The notes below the pieces were generated by a model. It saw only the letters and a list, made by a program, of their open reading frames with translations, was not told the origin of the DNA and did no database searches. Positions 52,382 to 61,596 of a stretch of 64,000 nt of DNA are shown here, one piece after another. The position numbers were made by a program, and so were the translations under genes. Source of the DNA: Clostridiales bacterium (lineage in GTDB: Bacteria > Bacillota > Clostridia > Saccharofermentanales > Saccharofermentanaceae); contig JAFRST010000035.1 of assembly GCA_017427465.1 (NCBI GenBank), forward strand, positions 1-64,000, in the 5' to 3' direction. Each line of letters opens with the position of its first letter. Within the stretch, counting starts at the first letter, position 1.

Positions 52382-52897
52382 TTAAGCCGTTGCAGGCTTT
52401 TTGTCGATTATCTCAAGACCTACCTTGATCTCTCTGGGGCCGCCCATGAAGTCAGCCTTAATAATTGCAATGCGCTTATGGCGGTTGATCTTAACGATGC
52501 TGCCCTCAAGGCCGTGCAACGGACCTCTCATGACAATAACCTTATCGCCTTCGATAACACCTATCGACTCCTGAGCTATGTAGTCATCACCGATAAGCTG
52601 GTGCAGGAACATCTCCTCTTCGGAAGATATCGGAGTATACTCAGACCCGGTCATAAGGATCTTCGTAAAAGCATCCATCTTTTTTAGACGCAAGTGCAAT
52701 CCCTTGGCGTCTTCAGTCTGGAAGAAAATATATCCCGGGAAAAGAGGCTTGATCTCTTTAGTCCATCTGCCCTTGATGTTTTTCCTTCTTTCAAACATCG
52801 GAACAAAGACATCCTCACCATCAGCTTTAATCTCATGCTGAAAGCGTTCGGATATCTTACGTTCGTCGCCAGTGCGTACTTGTACTACATACCACAT
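52382..52897 (-). CDS. loaP: Transcription antiterminator LoaP (NusG paralogue)
   Basis: The 171-residue protein has the NusG N-terminal domain (MWYVVQVRTGDERKISERFQ-type start, KPLFPGYIFFQ) and a C-terminal KOW domain (VIEGDKVIVMRGPLHGLEGSIVKIN split across the loop). This size and pattern match LoaP, the specialised NusG paralogue of Bacillota that lets RNA polymerase pass terminators in long polysaccharide and antibiotic operons. It heads about 31 kb of glycan genes, which fits. The product acts on RNA polymerase in cis after loading at a leader RNA element. Confidence 0.93.
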   Translation of the reverse strand: MWYVVQVRTGDERKISERFQHEIKADGEDVFVPMFERRKNIKGRWTKEIKPLFPGYIFFQTEDAKGLHLRLKKMDAFTKILMTGSEYTPISSEEEMFLHQLIGDDYIAQESIGVIEGDKVIVMRGPLHGLEGSIVKINRHKRIAIIKADFMGGPREIKVGLEIIDKKPATA

Positions 52898-53010
52898 ATT
52901 GATATTTTAGCATTTATAATTAAATATTATTTAATAATATATAGGCAAAGCATTGGCACTGATTTGTTGAAAGTGCAAAATGATATAGGGGAAAATATAA
53001 GAATATGCAC
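52898..53010 (-). promoter_or_regulatory. Upstream region of the loaP operon
   Basis: This 113-base AT-rich stretch follows the terminator of the second glycan operon and must hold the loaP promoter. TTGCCT with several TATAAT-like boxes (TAATAT, TATAAA) is seen, but none at a proper 16-18 base spacing. An imperfect inverted repeat (CATT..CACT with AGTG..AATG, about 52951-52982) could be an operator. No strong Shine-Dalgarno site precedes the loaP ATG. Confidence 0.4.
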
Positions 53011-53039
53011 AAAAAAGCCGCTATTTGAGCATAAGCGGC
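53011..53039 (-). terminator. Terminator of the second glycan operon
   Basis: On the minus strand, GCCGCTTAT, a loop GCTCAA and ATAGCGGC are followed by six T residues. It lies directly after the last licD gene and separates the two glycan operons. Confidence 0.93.
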
Positions 53040-53044
53040 TTAAA

Positions 53045-53893
53045 TCACAAGTTTATTATCCCTTTCCTGATCATTTCATGGATCTCAGCCATCGAGTAAC
53101 CATGCTTAAGATCAACGAATAAAGGAGCGTGGGTAACTTGTTTCTCTTTAGGAGGGATCGTCATATAGTCACGGTATTCATAGCGCAGAGCGCCGTCATA
53201 ATCCTTGGGTCCCCAGAGCTTATGGCCTTCAAAATCATACAATGCACGCTCAGTGTATAGTGAAAAAGGCCCGTTATATGAGTTGTTACCGCCTATAGCA
53301 TCAAGCTTTCTCTTGCGGTTCTCTTCTTTAGCTATGAACTTAGCCCTGTTCCTTATCTTGAACGGCGTCTTGGTAAACCAGAAATTTATAAGCTTGCCTA
53401 TGAAGAGCTTTTTACCGGTATATGTGGCCTTAACATAGCCGATATCAAGGCACCCGTTAATAAGGTCAAACCTGTATCTTTTGCGCTTTTCGCGCTTGTT
53501 ATACTTCCTGCCTTCAGGAAGCCTTGTTATCGGAAAAATATCAATAAACACACCGTGACAGATATCAAGATCGATATGCTCTTTATGAAGGAATGTCGTA
53601 TTATTATCCCTGACTTTAGCAAAGATATTGGGACAATTCGGATCCGTACTGTAATACTGGATCATAAGGTTTCCTGGCAAAACAGCAGGCGCTTCCTGTA
53701 TAAAGCGGTCATAGTTCTCAAGCGTCATGACGATATCGATATCATCATCCCATGGGATAAAACCCTTGTGTCTTACGGCTCCGATCAATGTCCCGAAATG
53801 GATCATGTATTCGATTCCGAGCTTTTCGCAAGCATCGTGGATTGCCAGAAGGATCTCGAGTTCCTTATGCTGTAATGCCTTCAGATCATACAT
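53045..53893 (-). CDS. licD: LicD-family phosphotransferase, second of a tandem pair
   Basis: From the ATG at 53893 the product has 282 residues. It has the LicD signature FGTLIGAVRHKGFIPWDDD followed by IDIVM, with YDFEGHKLWGPKDYDGAL and YRDYMTIPPKEKQ near the C-terminus. LicD proteins transfer phospho-substituents such as phosphocholine from CDP carriers. Its start MYDLKALQ matches that of the upstream paralogue, which supports 53893 rather than a GTG at 53905. The two proteins share most motifs and arose by tandem duplication. The phospho-donor is unknown. Confidence 0.88.
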   Translation of the reverse strand: MYDLKALQHKELEILLAIHDACEKLGIEYMIHFGTLIGAVRHKGFIPWDDDIDIVMTLENYDRFIQEAPAVLPGNLMIQYYSTDPNCPNIFAKVRDNNTTFLHKEHIDLDICHGVFIDIFPITRLPEGRKYNKREKRKRYRFDLINGCLDIGYVKATYTGKKLFIGKLINFWFTKTPFKIRNRAKFIAKEENRKRKLDAIGGNNSYNGPFSLYTERALYDFEGHKLWGPKDYDGALRYEYRDYMTIPPKEKQVTHAPLFVDLKHGYSMAEIHEMIRKGIINL

Positions 53894-53894
53894 G

Positions 53895-54761
53895 TTACTC
53901 TTCACTCTTTATCTTGCCGGACTTGATCATATCCATGATCTCAGCCTTCGTATAACTTCGCTCAAGATCAACAAAATAAGGCTTATGCGTCCTCTGCTTT
54001 TCCTTCGGTGGAATCTTCATGTAGTCCCCGTAATGAAGGGTTAAGACCTTATCATAATCCTTGGGCCCGTAGAACTGACGGTCCTCGAACTGATATAAAG
54101 CCCTCTCGGTAAACATCGAGTACGGACCCGTACAGTTGTCGATATAAGTAAAATCATTGCCCGGCGTGGCGGAAAGTTTGCGTCTTCTGTCCTCTTCCTT
54201 TGCAAGGAACTTCGAGCGGTCCCTTATCTTGAAGATGCTCTTGGCATAGATGAAATGCAGGATCTTAGCCTTTCTTATGCTTGATTTACGTTTGACCGTA
54301 TTTACAAAAGACTGATCCAGACACCTGTTGATGGCACTGAAACGCTCTTCTTTCTTAAGTTCTTTCTGCAGCGCTTCCTTATCCTTTACACGTAAGAGCG
54401 GGAAAATATCGATAGCCACACCGTGATTGATATCAACATCGATAAGCTCTTCGTGAAGGAAAGTTGTATTTATGTCTTTGACTTTAAGGATCAGTCTCGG
54501 ACAATTCTTCTCTGTGCTCCAGTGCTGGAGCTTAAGATTCGGCGGCAGTACAGCCGGTGCCTCTTTGATGAAACGGTCGTAATTCTCGTACGTCATCATG
54601 ATGTCGATATCATCATCCCACGGGATAAAGCCCTTATGTCGTATGGCGCCGATAAGCGTTCCAAAGCAGATAAAATACTCGATGCCAAGCTTTTCGCAGG
54701 CATCATGAACCGCCTGCATTATCTCCAATTCTTTCATCTGTAAGCCGCGAAGATCGTACAT
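53895..54761 (-). CDS. licD: LicD-family phosphotransferase, first of a tandem pair
   Basis: The 288-residue protein has FGTLIGAIRHKGFIPWDDD followed by IDIMM, and YQFEDRQFYGPKDYDKVL with HYGDYMKIPPKEKQ. It is a LicD phosphotransferase similar to the next gene product but diverged enough to suggest another acceptor sugar. It starts one base after the flippase gene ends and stops one base before its paralogue begins. It may use a CMP- or CDP-activated group, perhaps the phosphonate made by the other operon. Confidence 0.88.
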   Translation of the reverse strand: MYDLRGLQMKELEIMQAVHDACEKLGIEYFICFGTLIGAIRHKGFIPWDDDIDIMMTYENYDRFIKEAPAVLPPNLKLQHWSTEKNCPRLILKVKDINTTFLHEELIDVDINHGVAIDIFPLLRVKDKEALQKELKKEERFSAINRCLDQSFVNTVKRKSSIRKAKILHFIYAKSIFKIRDRSKFLAKEEDRRRKLSATPGNDFTYIDNCTGPYSMFTERALYQFEDRQFYGPKDYDKVLTLHYGDYMKIPPKEKQRTHKPYFVDLERSYTKAEIMDMIKSGKIKSEE

Positions 54762-54762
54762 T

Positions 54763-56220
54763 TTATTCCACCTTAGCTTTTTTCTTTCTCTTCAGTAATC
54801 CCGCTAAGAATTTAAAGATCGTTGTGATGATCTCTTTAAGTTCCTTGAAGTTATAGATGATCATGATGATCATGCAGATCGAAGGAACAATATACTTAAG
54901 GAAATCCAATGTCGAGAATATTGTTGCGGTCGCGAAAACAACGCTGTTTACAACAAGTTTAGGTATATTGTAGTCGATCTTCATATATCTGTTGACATCG
55001 ACCATTCTGTAGATTCCTAGCACGATATAAGATATCGCAGTGCCCATAACGGCACCGTAAACACCAAAGAAATAAATGCATACGAAGTTCGCGATAACAT
55101 TTGTTATGGCAGCAACGAACGTTGACAGCATATTGTTAACCGTCTTCTTGATAGCGCCGTAAAGTGCTCCGAAATAGCCTGAATAGGCCGAGAAAACAGC
55201 CGACAAGAGCAATAAAGGAACTAACTGCCACGCGCCTTCATAGCCTTCTCCCGGCGTGTAGATCATCATGAAAGGCTTGATTATAATCGTTAGTGCCAGC
55301 GCAGCAAAAGTTACCGCAACACTGAACACTTCGAAGATCTTTTTAAAGTACGACGTATCCCTTGTAGTATCCATTTCCCTGCTCGACGATATTCCGAACG
55401 CGGACTGGAAAACAGTAACAAAAACACTGATGATCGAAGGTATTCGGGAAGCTGCCGTGTAAAGTCCGAGATCTGACTCGTTGATCATACGCTCGATCAT
55501 GAACTTATCCGAAGACTGGATAGCCCACCAGGACAGGTTGTTCGCTATACATGGGACGGAATACTTAATCATCTCTTTGGCGATGGCTTTATCCCACTTG
55601 GCGGTTTTGAGATATGAGAAAATCTTGGCCCAGAAAAGCGTAATGATAACAGCTATCAGCTGGGATATAAGACTCGAGATAAGGTATCCTTCAATACCGG
55701 CCTTGAAGACCGCGATAAACAGGATATTTGAGAGTGCGTAGATAAGTGTCTGAACGATCGACACCACGGCATAGACCAAGTTCTTGCTGACCGCTTTTAT
55801 AAAACACATCAGGATACTCAAAAGGATACTGAGTATTACATAAAGGTCAACATAGATAATCCATGGCTTTAACGTGTTGTAGAAGTTAAGCAGCAAGCTT
55901 AACGGGATAACGGCAGCAGAGCCGATTATCCACACGACAATACCTACCAGCAATACATCCTGCGGCCGGTTTTTATAGAATATTCCGAATCTTATGACGG
56001 AGTCGAAAATAACGATCGACACGATAGGTATCGCGACCTGTGCGGCCGAGTACACCAAATCAGATACTCCCCACTCCGCTGTCGAAAGATAGAATGTATA
56101 AAAAGGCACGAGGAAGAACATTATGACCTTTGAACCTATGCTTCCCAAAGCAAAGATCGCAGTGTCCTTCAATAATGTTTTCACCTTGCCGGTATTGTTG
56201 TTCGTCTCAGTTTTTTCCAT
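54763..56220 (-). CDS. wzx: Polysaccharide flippase, Wzx-like (second operon)
   Basis: The 485-residue protein has about fourteen transmembrane helices. The N-terminal DTAIFALGSIGSKVIMFFLV with FYLSTAEWGVSDL is typical of polysaccharide exporters of the MATE/Wzx superfamily, as is ESDLGLYTAASRIPS in the middle. It moves lipid-linked glycan across the membrane. No polymerase gene accompanies it in this operon, so the glycan may be a single unit, or the polymerase is shared or elsewhere. It lies 13 bases after a GT4 gene. Confidence 0.9.
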   Translation of the reverse strand: MEKTETNNNTGKVKTLLKDTAIFALGSIGSKVIMFFLVPFYTFYLSTAEWGVSDLVYSAAQVAIPIVSIVIFDSVIRFGIFYKNRPQDVLLVGIVVWIIGSAAVIPLSLLLNFYNTLKPWIIYVDLYVILSILLSILMCFIKAVSKNLVYAVVSIVQTLIYALSNILFIAVFKAGIEGYLISSLISQLIAVIITLFWAKIFSYLKTAKWDKAIAKEMIKYSVPCIANNLSWWAIQSSDKFMIERMINESDLGLYTAASRIPSIISVFVTVFQSAFGISSSREMDTTRDTSYFKKIFEVFSVAVTFAALALTIIIKPFMMIYTPGEGYEGAWQLVPLLLLSAVFSAYSGYFGALYGAIKKTVNNMLSTFVAAITNVIANFVCIYFFGVYGAVMGTAISYIVLGIYRMVDVNRYMKIDYNIPKLVVNSVVFATATIFSTLDFLKYIVPSICMIIMIIYNFKELKEIITTIFKFLAGLLKRKKKAKVE

Positions 56221-56233
56221 ATATCCAGATAAA

Positions 56234-57334
56234 TTAAGCCTTACTCAATATATCAATAAATTGTCTGCATGCAACATCGATATCATATCCTGCCTGCCTG
56301 ACTTTGGAAGAATACTCCAAACGGCCGAATTTTCCAATATCCAATTGCAATATTTTTCCGGCCCAGACCTTGGGTTCACCGCTGATAGGCAACGCATTGA
56401 CCAAGCCGGTTATATCAAGTTCATCACTTAACGTATCGCTCATAATGCACGGAAGACCTGATGCCTGAGCCTCGATTATCGAGAACGGCATACCTTCCGA
56501 GAAAGAAGGCAGAAGGAAAACATCCATGGCAGATAACAGCTGCGGTATGTCATTTCTTATTCCCAGGAGCTTGCATCTGTCAGAAAGACCACTTTCATCG
56601 ATCAGGCTCTGAAGGAGCTTTTCATCTTCTCCGATACCTGCAATGATCAGCTTATAGTCAGCGGGAAGATCCTTCATCATGTTGATGATGTAAGGATAAT
56701 TCTTTATTGCCGTAAGTCTTCCGACCGTGCCCAAAAGAATATCACCGTCAGCAAGCTTAAGCTCGTTCCTGACGGCATTTCTGTCGTACTCATTAAACGT
56801 GTACTTATCAGTCTCAATACCGTTATAGATAATGGTTGTGCGGTCTAACAGCTTCTTGTTGCGGTAATAATTCCTTGCTGAAACATTAGAACAAGCAAGT
56901 GGGATATCGATCAGACGGTACATCTCAGGCGCATTGAGCTTATCGAGAATGGTCATTACCACCTTGCGTTTGCCTGATGCTTCGATGCTCGAGCCGTGAA
57001 TATGGGTAATGACCTTGCACTGCCCTACTTTCTTAGCGATCCTGGGAAGATAGATATTGACCTTGCTCGTATTGTTAAACCATAAAAAATCATAATGATT
57101 CTCGTTGAAAAGTTTAGTCAGGTAAGCCTTATATTCTTTTGTTTTCGAGACCGGAGGAACGAGATAAAACTTCTCTCCCTTCTCAGTCAGAATATCAATA
57201 TATCGGGAGCCTGATGGCATTAAGAATTCGTACTCAATGTCAGCACCCAAAGCACGGCTGGTATTCACTATATTCATTATCAGAGTGCCGATACCGCCGA
57301 CTGTTCTCGGTAATCCGTCAACTAAGATCTTCAT
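56234..57334 (-). CDS. Family 4 glycosyltransferase
   Basis: From the ATG at 57334 the product has 366 residues with the GT-B fold: LVDGLPRTVGGIGTLIMNIV at the N-terminus, LGTVGRLTAIKNYPYIINM in the middle, and the donor loop PSFSEGMPFSIIEAQASGLP. It adds a sugar to the growing repeat in the cytosol. The ATG overlaps the stop of the GT2 gene (TGATG) and AGGGG lies upstream, supporting this start over a GTG three bases earlier. Confidence 0.9.
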   Translation of the reverse strand: MKILVDGLPRTVGGIGTLIMNIVNTSRALGADIEYEFLMPSGSRYIDILTEKGEKFYLVPPVSKTKEYKAYLTKLFNENHYDFLWFNNTSKVNIYLPRIAKKVGQCKVITHIHGSSIEASGKRKVVMTILDKLNAPEMYRLIDIPLACSNVSARNYYRNKKLLDRTTIIYNGIETDKYTFNEYDRNAVRNELKLADGDILLGTVGRLTAIKNYPYIINMMKDLPADYKLIIAGIGEDEKLLQSLIDESGLSDRCKLLGIRNDIPQLLSAMDVFLLPSFSEGMPFSIIEAQASGLPCIMSDTLSDELDITGLVNALPISGEPKVWAGKILQLDIGKFGRLEYSSKVRQAGYDIDVACRQFIDILSKA

Positions 57335-58299
57335 CACTTAGCCACCCCTCTGAACAATCTGGTAACAGGATAGAAGTTAAATACTCCCACTGCCAAAACC
57401 TTTCTGGAGAAAGGGATGTCCTTATCGTTATAGTAAGATCGTTTATGCTCTTTAAATTCACTCTTAAAAGCAGCTTTCTGGCTCTTCTCATCAATCTCAG
57501 GTTTAGCCCCGTAAAGGCACATCCTGGCTGTAAGACCCATTAACGATCTCGCATACAAAGACTCAGATTTGAACTCTAATTCCGCATCAGATCCAGCCTT
57601 ATAATGCTCGTAAATCATCTTCCTGAAAGCCACGTAGTTGAGCATATTCTTATCGAGCGGCCCGTTGCTTATTGACTCAGGATTGTGATAATAAAAATAT
57701 TTCACTATGGGAATATTTACGAACTTACCGGCCTTTCTGAAGATCTCGAAATTGAACGGAATATCTTCACTGGTCTTTCCTTCCGGAAATCTTGTATCAC
57801 CAATAAGAGAACGTTTGTAAAGGATGTCACAAACGCTGTCAATGTTAAGATCCAGGAAAGCTTTCTCTACCTCAGGTCCTGAATAAACCTTCGTCTCACC
57901 AGTCGCTTTACGCTCCTGAGGCTTATCGAAAGTCACTTCTTCGTATAAGACCTTAGAAAGGTCACACCCGTTGTTTTTAAGATTCGAATATAAGATCTCA
58001 AGGAAATCCGGAGCGATAAAATCATCGGAATCCACGAAGGATATCAGACTGCCCGAAGCCTCTTCGATGCCTCTGTTTCTTGCGCTTGAGAGACCTCCGT
58101 TCTGCTTATGGATGACCTTTATCTTTGGTTCGTTCCGTGCAAATTCATCAGCCATCTCACCCGATCTGTCATCAGTGCCGTCATCAACGACGATTATCTC
58201 GATATCAGTATATGTCTGAGCGAGAATGCTCTTTAAGCATCTCTCAATATATTTCTCAGTCCTGAACACAGGAACGATCACACTAATCAGTTCATTCAT
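57334..58299 (-). CDS. Family 2 glycosyltransferase
   Basis: The 321-residue protein has the common GT2 start ISVIVPVFRTEKYIERCLKS, VVDDGTDDRSGE and SARNRGIEEASGSLISFVDSD-type donor site (read as SARNRGIEEA and SFVDSDDF). The C-terminal 100 residues are helical and typical of EPS transferases such as EpsJ. It adds a sugar to a lipid-linked acceptor. Four-base overlap with the preceding gene suggests translational coupling. Confidence 0.92.
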   Translation of the reverse strand: MNELISVIVPVFRTEKYIERCLKSILAQTYTDIEIIVVDDGTDDRSGEMADEFARNEPKIKVIHKQNGGLSSARNRGIEEASGSLISFVDSDDFIAPDFLEILYSNLKNNGCDLSKVLYEEVTFDKPQERKATGETKVYSGPEVEKAFLDLNIDSVCDILYKRSLIGDTRFPEGKTSEDIPFNFEIFRKAGKFVNIPIVKYFYYHNPESISNGPLDKNMLNYVAFRKMIYEHYKAGSDAELEFKSESLYARSLMGLTARMCLYGAKPEIDEKSQKAAFKSEFKEHKRSYYNDKDIPFSRKVLAVGVFNFYPVTRLFRGVAK

Positions 58300-59291
58300 G
58301 CTTTCTTAAGCCTCGTAAAGTTAAGAAGTCCGCCTATAGTTCCCACACCATAACTGACATGAAGTATCAGGAAGATAAAAGGTATCAGGAGCATCGGGAA
58401 TGAGAAACCGTCTTTGATAATGCTGAATATCATGCTTATTATCGCAAAGAGCCAGTAAAGACCCCACATGACAGCAGCGAAAATCCACCAGCCGAATGCT
58501 GAAAGTATTGATGTTGCAACTATCGCTAGAACAAATGCCATAGGGACCAGATGATACAAAGATATACAACCGGGGCATACTTTTACGGTAAGTCCTATCC
58601 AGAAACCATTCGCGAATTTCTGACGGATCATCTTCTTTAAAGAGTTTCTCGCATACTGATAAGATACGATCTCAGGATCATAAAGGAGCTTATACCCAGC
58701 TTCTCTGATGCGGTAATGCATCTCATTATCTTCTGTTCTTAAAAGCTGCTCATTAAACAATCCGACTTTATCGAAAACTTCTCTTCTGTAGGAAGCATGG
58801 AACATCGTCTTAACATAGGTCTTAGTCTCACTGTGACGACTGAAGCTAATGCTGCTTCCGAACAATGCATTCTCAGCTGAAAGAAGCATCTTTGACCATG
58901 CTGATTCAGACTCAATAAGGCACGGGCGCTTGCCGCCTACAACATTCTCGCCTGTCTCAATATCGGCCATGACTTTGCGCGAGAAATCAGACGGGACATG
59001 AGTATGAGCATCGATCCTTGAAAGAACATCGCCGGTGAAATTCTGAATGGCTACATTCCACCCTGCTGCCTGTATTCGCTTATGATTATCAAGTACCTGA
59101 ACGTTATAAAAGCCGTTATCTTCTGCCTTAAAGGCAAGCATAATATCTTTTGTCTTATCTGAAGACATGCCGTCAATAAGCACGACCTCAGTATATTCAT
59201 GAGGATATTCAGAGCGTCTTATATCCTCCAAAAGTCTTGGAAGATATTGCTCTTCGTTATATGCGATTATACAGATCGAAAGCTTAAGCAT
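58296..59291 (-). CDS. Family 2 glycosyltransferase with C-terminal membrane helices (ExoA-like)
   Basis: The 331-residue protein has a GT-A domain (ICIIAYNEEQYLPRLLEDI, LIDGMSSDKT, SRIDAHTHVP as the donor site) and a late LLRTEDNEMHYRIREAGY. Three to four transmembrane helices follow from about residue 245. The pattern matches succinoglycan-type ExoA glucosyltransferases. It acts on undecaprenyl-linked sugars at the inner face of the membrane, soon after the initiating transferase encoded upstream. Confidence 0.9.
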   Translation of the reverse strand: MLKLSICIIAYNEEQYLPRLLEDIRRSEYPHEYTEVVLIDGMSSDKTKDIMLAFKAEDNGFYNVQVLDNHKRIQAAGWNVAIQNFTGDVLSRIDAHTHVPSDFSRKVMADIETGENVVGGKRPCLIESESAWSKMLLSAENALFGSSISFSRHSETKTYVKTMFHASYRREVFDKVGLFNEQLLRTEDNEMHYRIREAGYKLLYDPEIVSYQYARNSLKKMIRQKFANGFWIGLTVKVCPGCISLYHLVPMAFVLAIVATSILSAFGWWIFAAVMWGLYWLFAIISMIFSIIKDGFSFPMLLIPFIFLILHVSYGVGTIGGLLNFTRLKKA

Positions 59292-59320
59292 CTTTTGTCC
59301 TCACTATCTTTCAGTATAAC

Positions 59321-60049
59321 CTAAAACACAGCGGCAATAGTCTTAAAAAGAACCCCGATATCCTTGAAGAAACCGAATTCTTTTACAGACTTAAGGTTGT
59401 ACTTCATCTTCGCAGGCAAGACCTCATTAACGTATCCTTCATCAGTATTCTCATACTTTTCCAGAATATCTGCTTCATCTTTAAATTCTATACTTGCAAT
59501 GGAAGTAATTCCTGCAGGCAAAAGAAGTGTTGCATTCATCTCATCCGTGTATCTGTTAACATATTTGACTACTTCAGGTCTGGTACCTACAAAACTCATA
59601 TTGCCGGATAACACATCAAAGATCTGCGGAAATTCATCAAGTCTGTGATCTCTTAACATATTGCCTACTTTAGTGATTCTGCTGTCATTACCTACAGTAA
59701 CAGAAGTCCCTATGCTCTCCGCATTATTGACCATAGTCCTGAACTTATGGATCTTGAATTTAGCACCATAAGCCGTTACTCTCTCCTGTCTGAAGAACAC
59801 CGGGCCTTTAGAATCACACTTGATCATGATCGCTATAACAAGCATCGGTATTCCGAGCAGTATCAGCATAACAGAAGCCGTAAAAACATCGAAAATGCGT
59901 TTAAAGAAAAGACCTGCCTTGCGCTTGCAAAGCGCATCGTAATAAGGTCTTACACTCTCCTTCCTGATCTCATCAGGAAGCAGCTCCCACTTAGGAAGAA
60001 TGAACCATCTCTTGGGGCTTAATCTCTTGCCTTCCTGCATCTTAGTCAA
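59321..60049 (-). CDS. Initiating sugar-phosphate transferase, short form
   Basis: The 242-residue protein is a short bacterial sugar transferase: KRIFDVFTASVMLILLGIPM as the membrane hairpin, FFRQERVTAYGAKFKIHKFRTM, and FVGTRPEVVKYV. It lacks the N-terminal membrane domain of the 50780 protein. It loads a sugar-1-phosphate on undecaprenyl phosphate to begin the second glycan. The start is uncertain: TTG at 60049 or ATG at 60040, with no good ribosome site for either. It lies three bases after the Wzz-like gene. Confidence 0.9.
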   Translation of the reverse strand: MTKMQEGKRLSPKRWFILPKWELLPDEIRKESVRPYYDALCKRKAGLFFKRIFDVFTASVMLILLGIPMLVIAIMIKCDSKGPVFFRQERVTAYGAKFKIHKFRTMVNNAESIGTSVTVGNDSRITKVGNMLRDHRLDEFPQIFDVLSGNMSFVGTRPEVVKYVNRYTDEMNATLLLPAGITSIASIEFKDEADILEKYENTDEGYVNEVLPAKMKYNLKSVKEFGFFKDIGVLFKTIAAVF

Positions 60050-60052
60050 CGC

Positions 60053-61567
60053 TTAAATGATTATTGCACCGATTATATCAACACCACTGTTGTTGATAAG
60101 ACTGATCTCATTGGCAACATTCTTATAAAGAGAGACTTTTCGCTGCTCAAGAAGAACAACACCGTCATATCCGGAAATATCCTTAAGGATATCTGGATTA
60201 CTGAATATATCAGGCTTAAAGTCACCCTTTATTCCTATACTCTTAACAGCATCACCCATAGCCTTCTTGTCACCTGTACCGGTAATGAGAACCTTCTTAA
60301 GATCTCTAGTAAGGTTATCGTAATTAGCCAATATCAGCTTCTTGTTATTCTCAGCGCTCATCTTGGTATCATCATCAGTCTTGATATCAAGGCATGTGAC
60401 TAACTTAGATCGCTTTGCAGAAGGCTTCATAACGCCGATCTTCTTAACGTCAGTAAAAACGCTGAAGAACTGTGCCTGTGTTGCTACTTTCTTCGCAAAA
60501 ACATAAGCAAGAATAATAACAACAGTTACAAAAACAAAACCTGCTGCAAACCCTATAACAGCAAACTTTAAAGAAGGTTTAATCTTACTCTTTGCGCTGA
60601 CTTCTCCGGAAGAAACAACAGAAATGCCTGATTCTATATCATTAAAATGACTAAGCAGCTCATCTTTTCCGGACAGTCCGAGATTCTTAGCAACAACATC
60701 AAGTGAATCATAATAACTCACAACCTGTTTTTGTAAAGTCTCAAGTCTGGCTGTCTGGTTTACCTGGGAATCTCTCGTTACAGAATCGACCTTAACATTC
60801 TTCTGAACTCCGATAACATTCATGGTATGCGGTACAACAGATTTATTTAATTCATCATACTTGCGGTTAAACTCTTCGACAACAATATCAGAAACCCGGT
60901 CAATGAATTCCTGTGAAGGTCCCTTGATCCTTACATACATTGAAATCGTTCTGTTAACTTCATTATCAAGCGCAGTAACATTCGAATCATAAGGAGAGAA
61001 TGTAAAAGTCATAAGTTCTTTAATATAGTCAGCTTTAATACCTGTCTCAAAAGCATAATCATTAAGATAATCGCCAGCTTCTATATCAAGGTTATAAGCT
61101 GATATCAAAGCAGAGTCTGATCCCGTTGAATCAGAATCTTTGAGTTTGATAACTACTTGAACCGTGGACTCATATTCGTTCTCTGCATTAATCTGCATAA
61201 ACACTGAGTCTGTAATGTATTTTCTTTGATTCTCAATCTGGCCATTAACTCTTGATATTGCCTGAACAATGTCTTTTGCTCTGTCAACGTTTTGAACGCG
61301 GGTCTGAAACTGAACATCTGTCTCACCGCTTAATCTAATGCTTGTATCAAGAACATTGGAACTCTGGGTCTTCTTAAAAAACTTATAAGCAAATAAAACT
61401 ACGCTGAGCAATAAAGCAACTACAAGAATAATTCCGATTTTCTTAAGGATTGCGTATAACAAATCCCGAATGCTTATAGAAGATTCTTCTTCACTCGGAT
61501 TCATCATAAGAACGACACCATTCTTATTGATGTTAGCCTCACTTGATTCAATTTTGTTTGAATCCAT
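60053..61567 (-). CDS. wzz: Wzz-type chain-length protein with degenerate BY-kinase-like tail
   Basis: From the ATG at 61567 the product has 504 residues. It has a cytoplasmic N-terminus, a first transmembrane helix at about 45-65, a large external helical domain and a second helix at about 340-365 (Wzz plan). About 135 cytosolic residues follow. They resemble the P-loop fold of CpsD/BY kinases, with VLITGTGDKKAMGDA where the Walker A loop belongs and YDGVVLLEQRKVSLYKNVAN near the end, but no GKS/T is present, nor a Tyr cluster. Such tails may bind rather than phosphorylate. GGGAG precedes the chosen ATG. First gene of the second glycan operon. Confidence 0.85.
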   Translation of the reverse strand: MDSNKIESSEANINKNGVVLMMNPSEEESSISIRDLLYAILKKIGIILVVALLLSVVLFAYKFFKKTQSSNVLDTSIRLSGETDVQFQTRVQNVDRAKDIVQAISRVNGQIENQRKYITDSVFMQINAENEYESTVQVVIKLKDSDSTGSDSALISAYNLDIEAGDYLNDYAFETGIKADYIKELMTFTFSPYDSNVTALDNEVNRTISMYVRIKGPSQEFIDRVSDIVVEEFNRKYDELNKSVVPHTMNVIGVQKNVKVDSVTRDSQVNQTARLETLQKQVVSYYDSLDVVAKNLGLSGKDELLSHFNDIESGISVVSSGEVSAKSKIKPSLKFAVIGFAAGFVFVTVVIILAYVFAKKVATQAQFFSVFTDVKKIGVMKPSAKRSKLVTCLDIKTDDDTKMSAENNKKLILANYDNLTRDLKKVLITGTGDKKAMGDAVKSIGIKGDFKPDIFSNPDILKDISGYDGVVLLEQRKVSLYKNVANEISLINNSGVDIIGAIII

Positions 61568-61596
61568 TTGAATTCTCCCTATATTTATAATCAATA

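Noticed and set aside
53045..54761. Two licD genes as a frameshifted single gene or pseudogene
   Set aside because: Both frames are complete, each has its own start and the full LicD motif, and they differ along the whole length.
60053..60480. An active BY-kinase domain in the Wzz-like protein
   Set aside because: There is no Walker A GKS/T and no Tyr-rich C-terminus; only a degenerate fold is plausible.
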